Program-made: the position numbers and the translations under genes
The notes under the pieces: model-generated
What the model was told of the DNA's origin: nothing
Seen by the model: the letters and a program-made list of their open reading frames with translations, nothing else
Databases searched by the model: none
Source of the DNA: Papaver somniferum
Lineage: Eukaryota; Streptophyta; Magnoliopsida; Ranunculales; Papaveraceae
Assembly (NCBI RefSeq): GCF_003573695.1
Contig: NC_039361.1
Span: 36,172,859-36,236,858, forward strand
Length of the DNA: 64,000 bases
Direction of reading: 5' to 3'
Shown: piece by piece, positions 47,291 through 59,500 of the stretch
Layout: every line of letters begins with the position of its first letter
Position numbering within the stretch: the first letter of the stretch is position 1

Positions 47291-48552
47291 ATGAGTGACA
47301 CGGAATCGGATAACAATGTCATTTCTAGACGTCGGAGAAGGAGACGAACTAATGGGGCGATGGTGGTGAGGACGTTACTGTGGCAACAATCAATTGCTCT
47401 CATGGCTCAACAACCCGAACCGGTTGAGGTAAGAAGAAGACGTTCTGCTATTATGAATAGGGTTCTTCATGATGCTATTCTGATGCGTGATCATTTTACC
47501 GGTGGTAAACTCACATATTCGGAAAAGAATTTCCATGACCGTTTACGTATGAGAAGAGAATTGTTTCTTAAGATTAAAGATGATTTGTGTGAAATGGACA
47601 CACAGTGGCCTCAAGGAATAGATGCACTAGGAATCCCGGGTCATTCTCCATATATGAAAACTCTAGCTTGTCTTAGGTTACTTGCTACGGGGCATTCGGC
47701 CGACTCCATAGATGATTATGTGTGAATGGATAAAAAAACCATATATATGTACTTGAAGAGATTTGTTAGAAACATAGTTAGGCATTATAGTAAGGAGTAC
47801 TTGCGCAACCCAAACCAAGATGACATTAATCGCATTTTAGCCGAGAATAAAGCAAGGGGTTTTCCGGGTATGCTTGGGAGTGTGGATTGCATGCATTGAC
47901 CTTGGAAGAATTGTCCTTCGTCTTGGGCGGGATATTATGCATCTTATAAAGGTGAACCGACGATAGTGTTGGAAGGGGTTGCTACTTATGATATGTGGTT
48001 TTGGCATGCATATTTTGGGAGTCCGAATCAAATAATGATCTTAATGTTCTTAACACATCTCCATTATTCGATGGCATCTTTGATGAGGAAGCTCCGAAAG
48101 TTGATTTTCAAGCAGGTGGTGGAAGATTTGATATGGGTTACTACTTGGACGATGGGATCTATCCTAAGTCATGCAATATTTTGCAAGCTTATAAAAAACC
48201 AGGAAATGAAAGACAAAAATGTTTTACCAAGATGCAAGAAGCGTGTCGGAAAGATGTTGACCGTGCATTCGGGGTTCTACAAGCAAAATAGCATATAGTG
48301 AGAGGTCCGGTTGAATGTTGGGATGAAGAAGACTTAAAATTCATAATGTTGGCTTGTGAACATGATAATTCAAAATGAGAGGCGAGATGGGGCATGGAGA
48401 ACCTTTGGAGATGAGGACTATAGGGTTTACCGTGACATTGTACCTCGCGTAGCCGTTAACTATCATGAGTTAAAACATGAACCCTTATATAATGATCTTC
48501 GACTAAGATTGACCGATCATGTTTGGGAGATTTTTGGTAATGAACAAGCATA
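47291..48552 (+). pseudogene. PIF/Harbinger DDE transposase
   Basis: Starts MSDTESDNNVISRRRRRRRT at 47291. The N-terminal part includes SEKNFHDRLRMRRELF and ALGIPGHSPYMKTLACLRLL, then the catalytic core: GFPGMLGSVDCMH (first Asp), WKNCPSSWAGYY, GEPTIVLEGVATYD, NNDLNVLN (second Asp), GYYLDDGIYP and CRKDVDRAFGVLQ (the Glu position reads Gln-Glu-Ala-Cys just before it). Damage: TGA at 47723-47725, TGA for Trp at 47897-47899, a frameshift near 48018, TAG for Trp at about 48289-48291 and another stop near 48375. The protein would act with ORF1 in the nucleus to cut at the element ends. This copy cannot be functional. Confidence 0.9.
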
Positions 48553-48842
48553 GGAAGCACAACAAATGGATGAACCGTAAAGAACAAGGTAATAAAAGTT
48601 AGTTTCTTTTGGTTGTTTGGACAATTTGTTTCTTTTGGTTAATTTGGATGACTAAATGACATTGCATAAGATAAATACTTTTGTTGTTTGGAGAAATATT
48701 TGTTATCTTAAACTTGTTCCATCAATATTGCATTGCATATTCTTCATGATAACAATCTTTTAATTGAAAGGAAATTACAACTAGGAAAACAATCATAATT
48801 GAAAGGAAATTACAACTAGGAAAACAAAAACCATATTGCCCA

Positions 48843-49811
48843 TTACTCATCCTCGCCACTTTCTTGCTCCATCAAGTTCCTTTTCTCTAATATCTTGTTT
48901 TGTTTACGTTCAAGTCAAATTTGTCCGACACTAGATAACTTAGAAATATCCGCCATCATGATTCTTTTTACACGTGCCTTTTTCTTTTCTTTGATTCGAT
49001 TCATATTCTCCTCTTTTAGTTGTTCTTCTTGCCTTTTCAAATAACTTAAGATTCTCTCGTTGGTTTCACTAAAGTTGGATTCGATGGAATCACTTGAAGA
49101 ACCATATTTTGCTTGTTTAAGAGATTGAAGAGCTTTCTTCCCGGGTCCTATTTTCTTTTTTTGCTTGAGCGTCACTCGTATTACAGTTGACTCATGTATC
49201 TTCCTCCTCGACACCGTCGGCACCATGGACACCCTCGACACCAATATCATCAACAACTTGGATCACGGGTTGTGGGGTAGCAGGGGTATATCGACATATT
49301 TGGTGTAATCATAGCCGGGTTTACTCTTGTATATCTCGTAGCACTCATCAAGGATGAAGGGTCTCCCATGTATCTTGTGGAAATCACACCGACCACGTAT
49401 CAATTACAATGTAAACTTATCATATTAGTATTCATTTACAAACATAATGAGCAATACGTATGAAACAAAAATACTTACCGTGTGCTCGGCTCCGTAACCA
49501 CTTACTCGTCCACTTCGATATAGTTTTCCAAGAATGGAGACAAATAGATTAATGTCTTTCTTTATAGCATATATTCGGTTTTCTAAACTAGTTTTGTCTC
49601 TATCATTTGGGTTACCTTTCATTTTCTCGACAAATAATGGAATAATTCGATCCCAATATTTGATTTTTCCTTGATGCACACCAACACTACCATCACCCGT
49701 TATTGCTATATGTGCTTCGCAAAGAGTTACATCTTCATCCGTAGTAAATTTAATTTGTTGATTCCTACGAGCTTTTTAGGTTGAAGTAGTCGGTGTTGGT
49801 GAATAAGACAT
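48843..49811 (-). pseudogene. PIF/Harbinger ORF1 (Myb/trihelix-like with NAM-associated C-terminus)
   Basis: The ATG at 49811 starts MSYSPTPTTST, followed by a TAA (49776-49778), then QIKFTTDEDVTLCEAHI, GKIKYWDRIIPLFVEKM and SLENRIYAIKKDINLFV, the DNA-binding Myb/SANT-like region of PIF ORF1 proteins. A GTAAGT donor at 49478 ends exon 1. Exon 2 (from about 49402) carries GRPFILDECYEIYKS, a KKKIGPGKKA stretch, and a Lys/Glu-rich coiled coil (RILSYLKRQEEQLKEEN) resembling the NAM-associated domain. Stops at about 49265 and 48916 break it. In the family ORF1 binds subterminal DNA and recruits the transposase. It is convergent with the transposase gene. Confidence 0.75.
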
Positions 49812-49977
49812 GGATGGAGAGTGTTGAATTGAAAGGAAGAAGAAAACTTCAACACAAAAATAGAGTAGAATGAAGTTGAGTTGGAGTTGGAGTGGAATGA
49901 ATTAAGAGAACAGAGTTGGAGTGGTTGGTTTTATAGGATGAAATGTAGCCATTGTGCAAAAAAAATATCCAAATATC

Positions 49978-50165
49978 AAACGGGAGACAATCTCCCGTTT
50001 GTTTCTTAAAAACCACTGAGACGGTGGACAGTCTCCCGTAAATGTAAGAAACTAAACAAAAACGGGAGACAGTCCCCCGTTAAGACATAAATTATTTAAC
50101 TAACGGGAGATAGTATCCCGTTTTATTTTATTTTTCATGACGGGAGATAGTCCCCCGTCTAGTTT
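49978..50165. repeat. Right subterminal ACGGGAGA-TCTCCCGT palindromes (5 copies)
   Basis: Five copies, at about 49979, 50021 (partial), 50059, 50103 and 50140, of the near-palindrome AACGGGAGACAATCTCCCGT, spaced 35-45 bases apart. They match three copies at the left end of the element. Confidence 0.85.
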
Positions 50166-50314
50166 TCCACTCCCAACCACTCGTTGAACGAGTGGTTGAA
50201 CGTTTTTGGTTGAAATGGTGCCTCAACACTACCCATAATTTACTTTAATTGGGTCTAATTGGTAGTGCACTCCTTCATTTGAAAGAGTGACACTACCCAT
50301 AGAATTTTCTCTAA

Positions 50315-50738
50315 ACATATGAAAATCCAATAATCGAATATAAACAAAACCTTACAAATCAATGAATAAAAACAGAAAACTAGTATACAATATTCAGAAA
50401 TCATCAAGATATTAATGCTTACTGCAGTAGTTCTTTGTGGCTATTTACATTCAGTGTAGTGCCAGTTTAAAGTTTCTGGAAAGATGATGTTGGTCATACT
50501 AATGCAAATGGATTAATGTGTATTTAGGAAAGCTTGGCGATAAAAGGGCTGGAAACAATAAAGAGAAAGCTACCTCTCAATACCATGGAACCTGCACACT
50601 ACTTGTTCGTTGAAATTCCCCAAAGACAATATTCTCCTCTCCAAAAGCAATCTCCCCTGTACCTTTTAAATCCACAACCACCTGCATAACCACTACAACT
50701 GACCACCACTCTACTGCATCACCAGTTTGAATAAGCAT
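50315..50738. other. Spacer between PIF/Harbinger and Gypsy LTR
   Basis: No gene or repeat recognised; probably the continuation of the sequence left of 43905. Confidence 0.5.
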
Positions 50739-51599
50739 TGTGTACACATATATCTCACTATCGGACACGTGCATACAGAAAGGTACGTGGAAAGCATGCA
50801 AGCCAAAACATCAAAGCATGATGCGTCACGAAGCACCAAATAAACCCCTAGGAGTTGCTTTATCTCATCCCCAGAAGAGGGGCCAAGATCAACGGTGGAG
50901 AGGAAGTTAGCTGACACGGAATGACAGGGGCAGAAGACACTTGTCTGACACGAGCAGACCCCTCAACTACCCGCATTAAACACTCTGAGCAGTGCACGTG
51001 TCGACCAACCTGTGGAACGAGCGAAGATGCCTCCGCGGGATTGAGGGGGAAACGCAGACCTCCGCGTGATGGACGCAAGGACACGAGAAGATAAGGTTCC
51101 AACGGTCTTCAGAGATGGGTCCCACGTTCCAACCTTATAAATACCCAATCTCCACAGAGAGGAAGGGAGAAAAGAAAAACATCAGGAGAGAAGGAGAGAG
51201 AGAGAGAGAGAGGATAGTAAGGGTAAGTTAATCCCATAGTGGAGAGAAATATGTAAAACCCAAAGTCATTCAGCTATTCATGTAACTGGGAATAATATAG
51301 TAGAACAACAAACCCCGTGGATGTAGGCCTTAGTGCTGAACCACGTAAACCTTGGTCTTATTTACATTTCAGCACTTTACATTCATTTAGCTCCGCACGT
51401 ATTTGCTTATATGTTTTGTTTTCCTTTAATACTTGTATCCCATGCATGATTGCCACGCACGGGGAAGTAGGAGGAGGCTATGATAAACCCGAAGGTTTTG
51501 AGCCAATGAATCCACGTCAGGGTATCATCATCGTAATCTCTTTAGACGTTAACGATTGATTGTGGGCATTCGGACTCCCGCGTAGTTCTTGTGTCCACA
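50739..51599 (+). mobile_element. LTR 1 of the Gypsy/Tat composite (861 bp)
   Basis: TGTGTACACATATATC to TTGTGTCCACA, the same length as the repeat at 52133-52993 and differing by about five substitutions by eye. It contains a TATAAATA core promoter at about 51136-51143 followed by a GA-rich leader (AGAGAGAGAGAGAG). It is followed by ATTTGGCGCTAGAAACAGGG, a tRNA primer-binding-site-like sequence. Confidence 0.92.
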
Positions 51600-52132
51600 A
51601 TTTGGCGCTAGAAACAGGGCAGAAAATTCACAAATCAACACGGCATAAAACAGTGAAATAAAGAAAAGAAAAAATCACCGGCAAAAACAGCAAGTACAAG
51701 AAACGAACAGGGGAAGATCACAGGTGCAATGAAGGGAGAATTGAAGATCACAGGTGCAACGAAGGGAGAATTTAAGATCACAGGTGCAATAAAGACTGAC
51801 AGAATTTAAGATCACAGGTGCAATGAAGACTGACAAAGAATTTAAGGTCACAGGTTCAATGAAGGCAGGCAGGAAATTTAAAGGAAGAATGAACTGAGAG
51901 AGTGGTTAGGAAGAATGAAATTAAATTTCCTCTCTATCCTTAAAATACCCGAAAGAAAAGAGGAAATTAAGGGAGAAATAGGAAAACGTGCCCGTTACAT
52001 AAGCAGTTAATGCACGAATAAAAGACGTGCCCAAGTATCTAGGAGAAGTTATTAGGAGTGAGAAGAATGTGCGACGATAGTTTTTCTTCAAGGCACCCAT
52101 TAGCCATTTAAGCCCGAAGAAAAGGGGCAAAT
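51600..52132 (+). mobile_element. Short non-coding internal domain (TRIM/LARD-like) between two LTRs
   Basis: The 533-bp segment starts with the same primer-binding-site-like TTTGGCGCTAGAAACAGGG as the full element and ends in a purine tract (AAGAAAAGGGGCAAAT) directly before the next LTR. It has both priming signals of a retrotransposon but no reading frame. From about 51714 to 51866 it contains five copies of AAGATCACAGGTGCAATGAA-type units about 33 bases apart. It bears no resemblance to the gag-pol internal region apart from the first 20 bases. Confidence 0.85.
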
Positions 52133-53465
52133 TGTGTACACATATATCTCACTATCGGACACGTGCATACAGAAAGGTACGTGGAAAGCATGCAAGCCAA
52201 AACATCAAAGCATGATGCGTCACGAAGCACCAAATAAACCCCTAGGAGTTGCTTTATCTCATCCCCAGAAGAGGGGCCAAGATCAACGGTGGAGAGGAAG
52301 TTAGCTGACACGGACTGACAGGGGCAGAAGACACTTGTCTGACACGAGCAGACCCCTCAACTACCCGCATTAAACACTCTGAGCAGTGCACGTGTCGACC
52401 AACCTGTGGAACGAGCGAAGATGCCTCCGCGGGATCGAGGGGGAAACGCAGACCTCCGCGTGACGGACGCAAGGACACGAGAAGATAAGGTTCCAACGGT
52501 CTTCAGAGATGGGTCCCACGTTCCAACCTTATAAATACCCAATCTCCACAGAGAGGAAGGGAGAAAAGAAAAACATCAGGAGAGAAGGAGAGAGAGAGAA
52601 AGAGAGGATAGTAAGGGTAAGTTAATCCCATAGTGGAGAGAAATATGTAAAACCCAAAGTCATTCAGCTATTCATGTAACTGGGAATAATATAGTAGAAC
52701 AACAAACCCCGTGGATGTAGGCCTTAGTGCTGAACCACGTAAACCTTGGTCTTATTTACATTTCAGCACTTTACATTCATTTAGCTTCGCACGTATTTGC
52801 TTATATGTTTTGTTTTCCTTTAATACTTGTATCCCATGCATGATTGCCACGCACGGGGAAGTAGGAGGAGGCTATGATAAACCCGAAGGTTTTGAGCCAA
52901 TGAATCCACGTCAGGGTATCATCATCGTAATCTCTTTAGACGTTAACGATTGATTGTGGGCATTCGGACTCCCGCGTAGTTCTTGTGTCCACAATTTGGC
53001 GCTAGAAACAGGGATTTCGTCCCGGTAAAAGACTTATCTTGTCCTGTGATTGCTCCGATTTTATCAGCTCGGACAGTATAGATCATTCGTCAACTGTATT
53101 ATGTTCAAAAACCTACCTTTTGCCTTCGATAAGAGTTATTGTTCCAAGCAAGGGTTATTGTCCTAATCCGTCGGATTTACAATTTTCGTAGTCTTTTTTA
53201 TACTAAGGATCTCCTTTAATAAAACTTTAACCCATATTTTATATCCGTCGGATTTACTATAGTTTTTTTTTATATACTAAGGATCGCATGTCCCATATTT
53301 TATAGTCTGCGGGTATTAATTCCCTCTTGAAAAGTTGTATTTCGCCAACTAACCCGCTTCACGCGGATATTCCCGTTTCTGTTTGAAATAATTTATACAG
53401 AGAACGTGTTGTGAGTAAAGAAGGCAAGTTTACGTGAAATTTCGTCATCAACAAAAGGGCACGTG

Positions 53466-56436
53466 ATGGAGAAGACGCAGGAAGCAGGAAAGTCCAAAGC
53501 TTTGTCAAAAGAAACACCCCGGACAACCCCGATCATCACCCGAAGCAAACAGAAAGGAGATAAAACTAAAATGACCAATCGAAGGAAGGATACCGCAGAA
53601 ATCACTTCACCCATGAACGCTAATTCTGTTGCAGTGGCGGCTCTCAGAGCAGCAACGATAAAATACGGGGAAACTGCGGTAGTCCCGAAGGCTGCGGAGG
53701 CTAGCAATACCTTCGCCATGAGTCAACTTAACCAACCAAGGGAAAGGGTGGATGAATCCAGAACATTCCAACCCGCGCATCTGCTAACCTTTGGAATGCC
53801 GCTAACAAATAACCAGAATCAAACCATACCGGCGGCTCTGGCACCGCAGAGGGGCGCTCACTCCAATTTGGAAACACCAGCAACAGAAGCTGAACCCCTG
53901 CCACCTTTAGTGCAGACCATGGAGGAGGGCGGCGCCACGGCTGTAGCGGAACGCGCGGGGACTCCCAATCAGGGGTCCAACCAATCACACCAACTAATGG
54001 CTGAGCTCGAGGAACTGAGGAGGAACCAACAGGTTTACGCAGAAGCTGTAGCTCTGTTGGCCAGAGAAAATCAAGATTTAAAGGAGCGGATTGCTCTAAG
54101 CACAAAGACCAGCCAACAACTTGATGAAGCAAGCTCCAAAGCACCAGAGCCAAACCAAGACTGTAGAGTCGTCCTAGCGACTAATGAGGACGCGACAAGG
54201 AGACGTAGCGTATCCGACCCGGATTATGACGATGGAGAGTCAGACGGAAATGAGCTGAAGAATTTAGAGCACCAACGCGCAATGGAGGAACTGCGGGATG
54301 AGATGATGGCAGAGATCAGGCAATTGAAAAATAAACAAGGTGGGGGAAGGTTAGAAGAGGTCATGAGAGAAGCTAACTCCACGCCCCTAACGCATCGCTT
54401 GGCCAACACCCCTATTCCCCTNNNNNNNNNNNNNNNNNNNNNNNNNNNNNNNNNNNNNNNNNNNNNNNNNNNNNNNNNNNNNNNNNNNNNNNNNNNNNNN
54501 NNNNNNNNNNNNNNNNNNNNNNNNNNNNNNNNNNNNNNNNNNNNNNNNNNNNNNNNNNNNNNNNNNNNNNNNNNNNNNNNNNNNNNNNNNNNNNNNNNNN
54601 NNNNNNNNNNNNNNNNNNNNNNNNNNNNNNNNNNNNNNNNNNNNNNNNNNNNNNNNNNNNNNNNNNNNNNNNNNNNNNNNNNNNNNNNNNNNNNNNNNNN
54701 NNNNNNNNNNNNNNNNNNNNNNNNNNNNNNNNNNNNNNNNNNNNNNNNNNNNNNNNNNNNNNNNNNNNNNNNNNNNNNNNNNCCCTGTCCCGACGTTCGA
54801 ATGCTATGATGGGTCCAGCGACCCTGCTGCACATGTTCGGTACTACAACCGTGTCTTAGCTAGATGGGGACAGAACGACGCCGTACTCTGTAGATACTTC
54901 CCGTCAATCTTGAAGGGATCGGCGTTATCATGGTTTGATAATCTGCCACCAAACTCCATACACTCATACGACCAACTTGCGGAGAAATTCTTAAGAACAT
55001 ACATGTACAACAAGACTGTAAACACCGGGATGGATAAGCTCTTTTCATTAGCAATCGGCTACAAGGAAACCACGAGGGAATACACGAACAGATGGCATAG
55101 GATCTGCCAAGCCATAGGAAGCGTGGACCCAGTGGTAAGCATCAATTGCTATAAATGGGGCTTAGACCGAATGAGTCCCCTATTTGTTGAAATTCACGGG
55201 AACGTGCCCAAGACAGAAGGCGATCTCCGAATAATTATCGAGAAGCACGCTCGACTTGAAGAAATTCAACGGGAAAACCCGAGGGCATATCCGCAGAGGT
55301 CTCATCGCACCAATTCAGCAGAACAAACCAATGGGGCCAAAAGGGGTTCCTCAGATGAGAGACCTCACGAAGATAGAAAGGAACGGAGGGATGAACGAAG
55401 AACAGGCGACCGAAAATTCGAAGATCAAGTTTACACGAAACTCAACGCTAGCTATGCTCGTATCCTACGAGAGATCAAAGGGAGGGAAAACTTAGAATGG
55501 CCATGGTCTAAGGGAAAGCAACCCCCGAGATCCGAGAAGTCTAAATATTACTGTGAGTATCACTGTTTCAACGGACACCAGACCGAAAAATGCAAGAACC
55601 TTAAAATAATGATCCAAAAATTAATTGATGCGGGAGAGCTCAAACATTACATACGGAAGGAGGTCACCGAGGACAGATCCAAACGAACCAAACCAGTCCA
55701 ACTTCCGGAAGAAAACCGAACAATCAACTCCATCTCGTGTTCCGAAGCCACAGGACCCTCACTCACAGCACAGATTGGAAAAAGGTTACGGAAGCAATTC
55801 GAAGATCGCTGCGAGTTATATAAGGTCGATGGGATGACAGTGGACGAGCATGAAAAATGGATGGAATTTCCTGTCATCTTCGATGCCGAGGATATCGAAG
55901 AAGATATGGAAGACCATAACGATCCCTTGGTCCTAACATTACCAATAGCTGGATGTAACCTCAAAAAGATCCTCATAGACGGGGGAAGCTCTGTGAATGT
56001 CCTATTCTATGATGCATTCAAGCGGATGAAGCTCCATGATGAACAATTGATGACCTCTTATCACACCATCTACGGATTCAATGGAGCGGCCACGAAGCCC
56101 TTGGGAGACATTGTGTTACAGGTTAACGCAGGGCCCATGAAGCTGGATACCCGATTCAGTGTGGTGGATACCCCTTCCCCCTACAATGCCATTATTGGAC
56201 GACAATGGGTACACAAGCTCAAAGGAGTTGCGGCAACATACCACCAGTACCTCAGATTTCCAACACCTGAGGGAATCATGGATATCAAGGGAGATCGAAT
56301 CTCTACACGAGAATGCCAGGCCACTCAGGATCATATCAACAATGAACAAGAAGAACAGCGAAAAATCCGAAGAGTAAGAAATCAAGAAACCACGAAAGAG
56401 AAAGCCGTAGACCTATTCCTTAAGGAAACCACATGA
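53466..56436 (+). CDS. gag: Gypsy/Tat gag-protease polyprotein (interrupted by an assembly gap)
   Basis: An ATG at 53466 opens a 318-codon stretch, basic then Glu/Gln-rich and coiled-coil-like, up to a run of 361 Ns. After the gap the frame gives the retrotransposon gag core (ALSWFDNLPPNSI, FLRTYMYNK, YTNRWHRIC), a single CEYHCFNGHQTEKC zinc-knuckle-like motif at about 55553-55594, and the aspartic protease with ILIDGGSSVNVLF (catalytic Asp codon 55978-55980). It ends at TGA 56434-56436. The two halves are in different frames relative to the stated gap length, which is probably not exact. Gag forms the particle and protease cuts the polyproteins. Confidence 0.88.
54422..54782. other. Assembly gap (361 N)
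   Basis: A run of N inside gag. The flanking reading frames differ by one under the stated length, so the true length is likely not 361 or a frameshift is hidden. Confidence 0.99.
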
Positions 56437-56559
56437 AAAGGCTTGACGAAAGAGGGTAATGTCCGAGGCTCGGAAACAAGTACCTCAACAATCAACAAAG
56501 AGCAGAAACACGCCAAATAGCAATTAAAGAGCGCCCCAGTCCTCGGAAACCCAAAGCCT

Positions 56560-59500
56560 ATGTTCACACCAGTGGAACCCACAAAGGAAATCAACATAGG
56601 AACGGAAGAAGACCCGAAGATGGTCAAAATTGGGACCATCATGGGCGAAGGGAGAGAACAGTCCTTAACCAAATTACTTAAGGAATATGCGGATGTGTTC
56701 GCCTGGAAGTTAGGAGATATGCCGGGGATTGACCCAAAAGTAATCCAACATGAACTACGCATCAAACAGGGCACGCCCCCGTTCAGGCAGAAAATACGAA
56801 AAGTGGCTCCAGAATATCATGAGGCGGTAGAAACGGAACTTCGGAAGCTACTAGATGCAGGATTTATCAAGGAAGTCAAGTACCCTACTTGGATATCCAA
56901 CATGGTCATTGTTCCTAAGAAAAATGGAGGGGTTAGAATATGCATCGACTTTACTAATCTCAACAAGGCATGTCCAAAGGACAGTTATCCCCTGCCGAGC
57001 ATAGATCAACTGGTTGAAGCAGTTGAAGGATACGAGGAGCTGTCATTTATGGACGGATACTCTGGTTACAACCAAGTAGCCCTGGCAGAAGAAGATCAGC
57101 CACACACAGAATTCTATACACCACATGGCCTTTATTGCTATACCAGGATGCCTTTCGGGCTCCGAAACGCAGGGGCAACATACCAAAGGATGGTCGATGC
57201 TATCTTCAAACCATGGATCGGAGGAACCCTAGAAGTCTACGTGGACGACATGCTCGTCAAAAGCAAGCTGCGTAAAAATCACCACCAGGACCTGATGAAT
57301 ATCTTCAATGCAATGAGACAGCATCACATGAAGGTAAATCCGGAGAAATGTACTTTCGGTGTCACCTCGGGGAAGTTCCTCGGTTATCTGGTGACGAAAA
57401 GGGGCATCGAGGTAGACCCAGCTAAGATTCAAGCCATAGTAGAGATGCCGTCACCAAAGAATCTGAAGGAAGTGCAGAAGCTCAATGGGTCCATAGCAGC
57501 GTTGGGCAGATTTATTGCACGGTCTTCGGACAAGTGCAAACATTTCTTCAATATTCTTAAAAAAGGGAGCAAGTTCGAATGGACCGCCGAATGCGAGGAA
57601 GCATTCCAAAGGATCAAAGAACATCTGGCTTCAATCCCCATCCTGCAGAAGCCAGACCCTGATGAAGTTTTGGCACTGTACATAGCAGCAACGGAGGACG
57701 CAGTCAGCGCGGTATTAGTCAAAACCAATACAAAGATAGAACAGCCTATCTATTACGTCAGCAAGACACTCAATTCCGCGGAAAGAAATTATACTAAGAT
57801 TGAACAACTCATCCTCGCACTGGTATGGGCTACCCAAAAACTGAGAACCTACTTCCTAACTCACTTCGTCAGGGTACCATGCAAAGCACCATTGGAAGCA
57901 GTCCTAAAAAGCACGGGAAAAGTGGGCCGAATAGCCAAATGGAACACCCATCTGGACCAATTCAACATCATTCATGAAATTCAACATTCTCAGAAGTCCC
58001 AAGTTCTGGCAGATTTCTTAGCAGACCTCCCTCTAGACAACGACGAAGAGATTAAGGGAATACCGGAAGCCGAGGAAGCAATCAAGGATCCAATGGATAT
58101 CCTCGAACCTGCGAGTCATAGACAATGGGAAGTCTTCGTCGACGGATCTAAAAATAAGGAAGGAGCAGGAATAGGTATTGTCATTATCACCCCAACTGGA
58201 GAAAGGATCATACAGGCACTTAGATTGGAATTCAAAGAGCATACCAATAACATTGTTGAATACGAAGCGGTCGTACATGCCCTACGTATAATAATAGAGA
58301 TGGGGGTAACCGATGTAAGGCTGACAAGTGATTCGCAGCTGGTCATACAGCAAATTGGGCTCGAATATAATGTGTACGATGACACCCTTTCAGCTTACAT
58401 GGCATTGGTCCAAACACTGGCATCACAAATCCCGAACATTAAGTTCCGGCACTTATGTAGAAGGGACCTCAGGCACGCGGATGCCCTAGCATACATATCA
58501 TCCATGCTGAGGGATAAAAATGCCGAAGGTATTAAAATAGCAAGGGTATACGAGTCTTCGATTGCATCTCAATTCTCCTTCGCTACCAATCAAGATACGA
58601 TGGAAGAATATATCGAAGACCAGGTAGGAGAAGACATCCATAACGACTGTGATGAAGAAGACATCTTGTCAAAAGCAAATCAAGACGAAGATTTCAGCAA
58701 CGAAGATGACTGGAGGGTGACAATACATGCCTTCCTCGACAAAGGAAGCCTACCGGCGGATCGGAAGCAAGCTAGGAAGATGCTCTCCAAAGTGGGAAGA
58801 TACGATCTTCGGGAGGAGGTCCTGTATAAAAAATCCTTCCTCGGACCATTACTACGCTGCTTGTCCCGGAAAGAAGGGCATCGAATTCTAAATGATATCC
58901 ATTATGGTGACGCAGGGAATCATAGCGGTATGAGATCACTAGCTGACAAGGCAAAAACGCAAGGATATTACTGGCCGACCATGATACAAGATGCTGCGAG
59001 GATGTCCCGACGATGCGAAGAATGTCAGCGCTTCGCGAGAAAAATCCACGCGCCGGCAACAATGTTAAATTCTGTCGATAGCCCGTGGCCATTTGTAAAA
59101 TGGGGAGTAGACATCGTCGGGCCTTTCATCGAAGGATCAAGGAAGAGACGATTTTTGATAGTAGCCACGGACTACTTCAGTAAATGGGTGGAGGCTAAGG
59201 CCTTGGACAGGATCAGAGACGCGGATGTCTTCACTTTCATATTCCAGAACATCATTTGCAGATTTGGTATACCTGCTGAAATTGTATCTGATAACGGCAA
59301 GCAATTACAGGGAAAAAATATAGACATGCTCTTCGACACCTTCAAAATAAGAAAAAACAAGTCCACCCCCTTATACCCTCAAAGCAACGGACAAGCGGAA
59401 GCTACCAACAAGACCCTCGCCCTTATACTCAAAAAACAATTAGACGAGCATAAGGGAAGATGGTGCGAACAACTGCACAATGTCTTATGGGCATACAGGA

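Larger units (their letters stand above)
43905..50311. mobile_element. PIF/Harbinger element with transposase, ORF1 and a PMD gene
   Basis: The ends share CTATGGGTAGT in inverted orientation (GAGCGTATCCTATGGGTAGT on the left; the reverse complement of the right end reads GAGAAAATTCTATGGGTAGT). TAA is duplicated at 43902-43904 and 50312-50314, the 3-bp TWA target typical of the superfamily. Inside are a PMD gene (plus, left), the DDE transposase (plus, centre) and the Myb/NAM-like ORF1 (minus, right), so the two transposition genes converge. All three are decayed. Total span 6407 bp including a nested 469-bp solo LTR. Confidence 0.9.

Noticed and set aside
50711..51559. Several 60-80 codon frames repeated in both LTRs
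   Set aside because: They are present twice only because the LTR is duplicated, and have no domain.
53393..54153. Antisense frames of 108 and 141 codons over gag
   Set aside because: They mirror the GC-richer gag coding strand; no splice signals or domain, unlike the real antisense gene at 60.6 kb.
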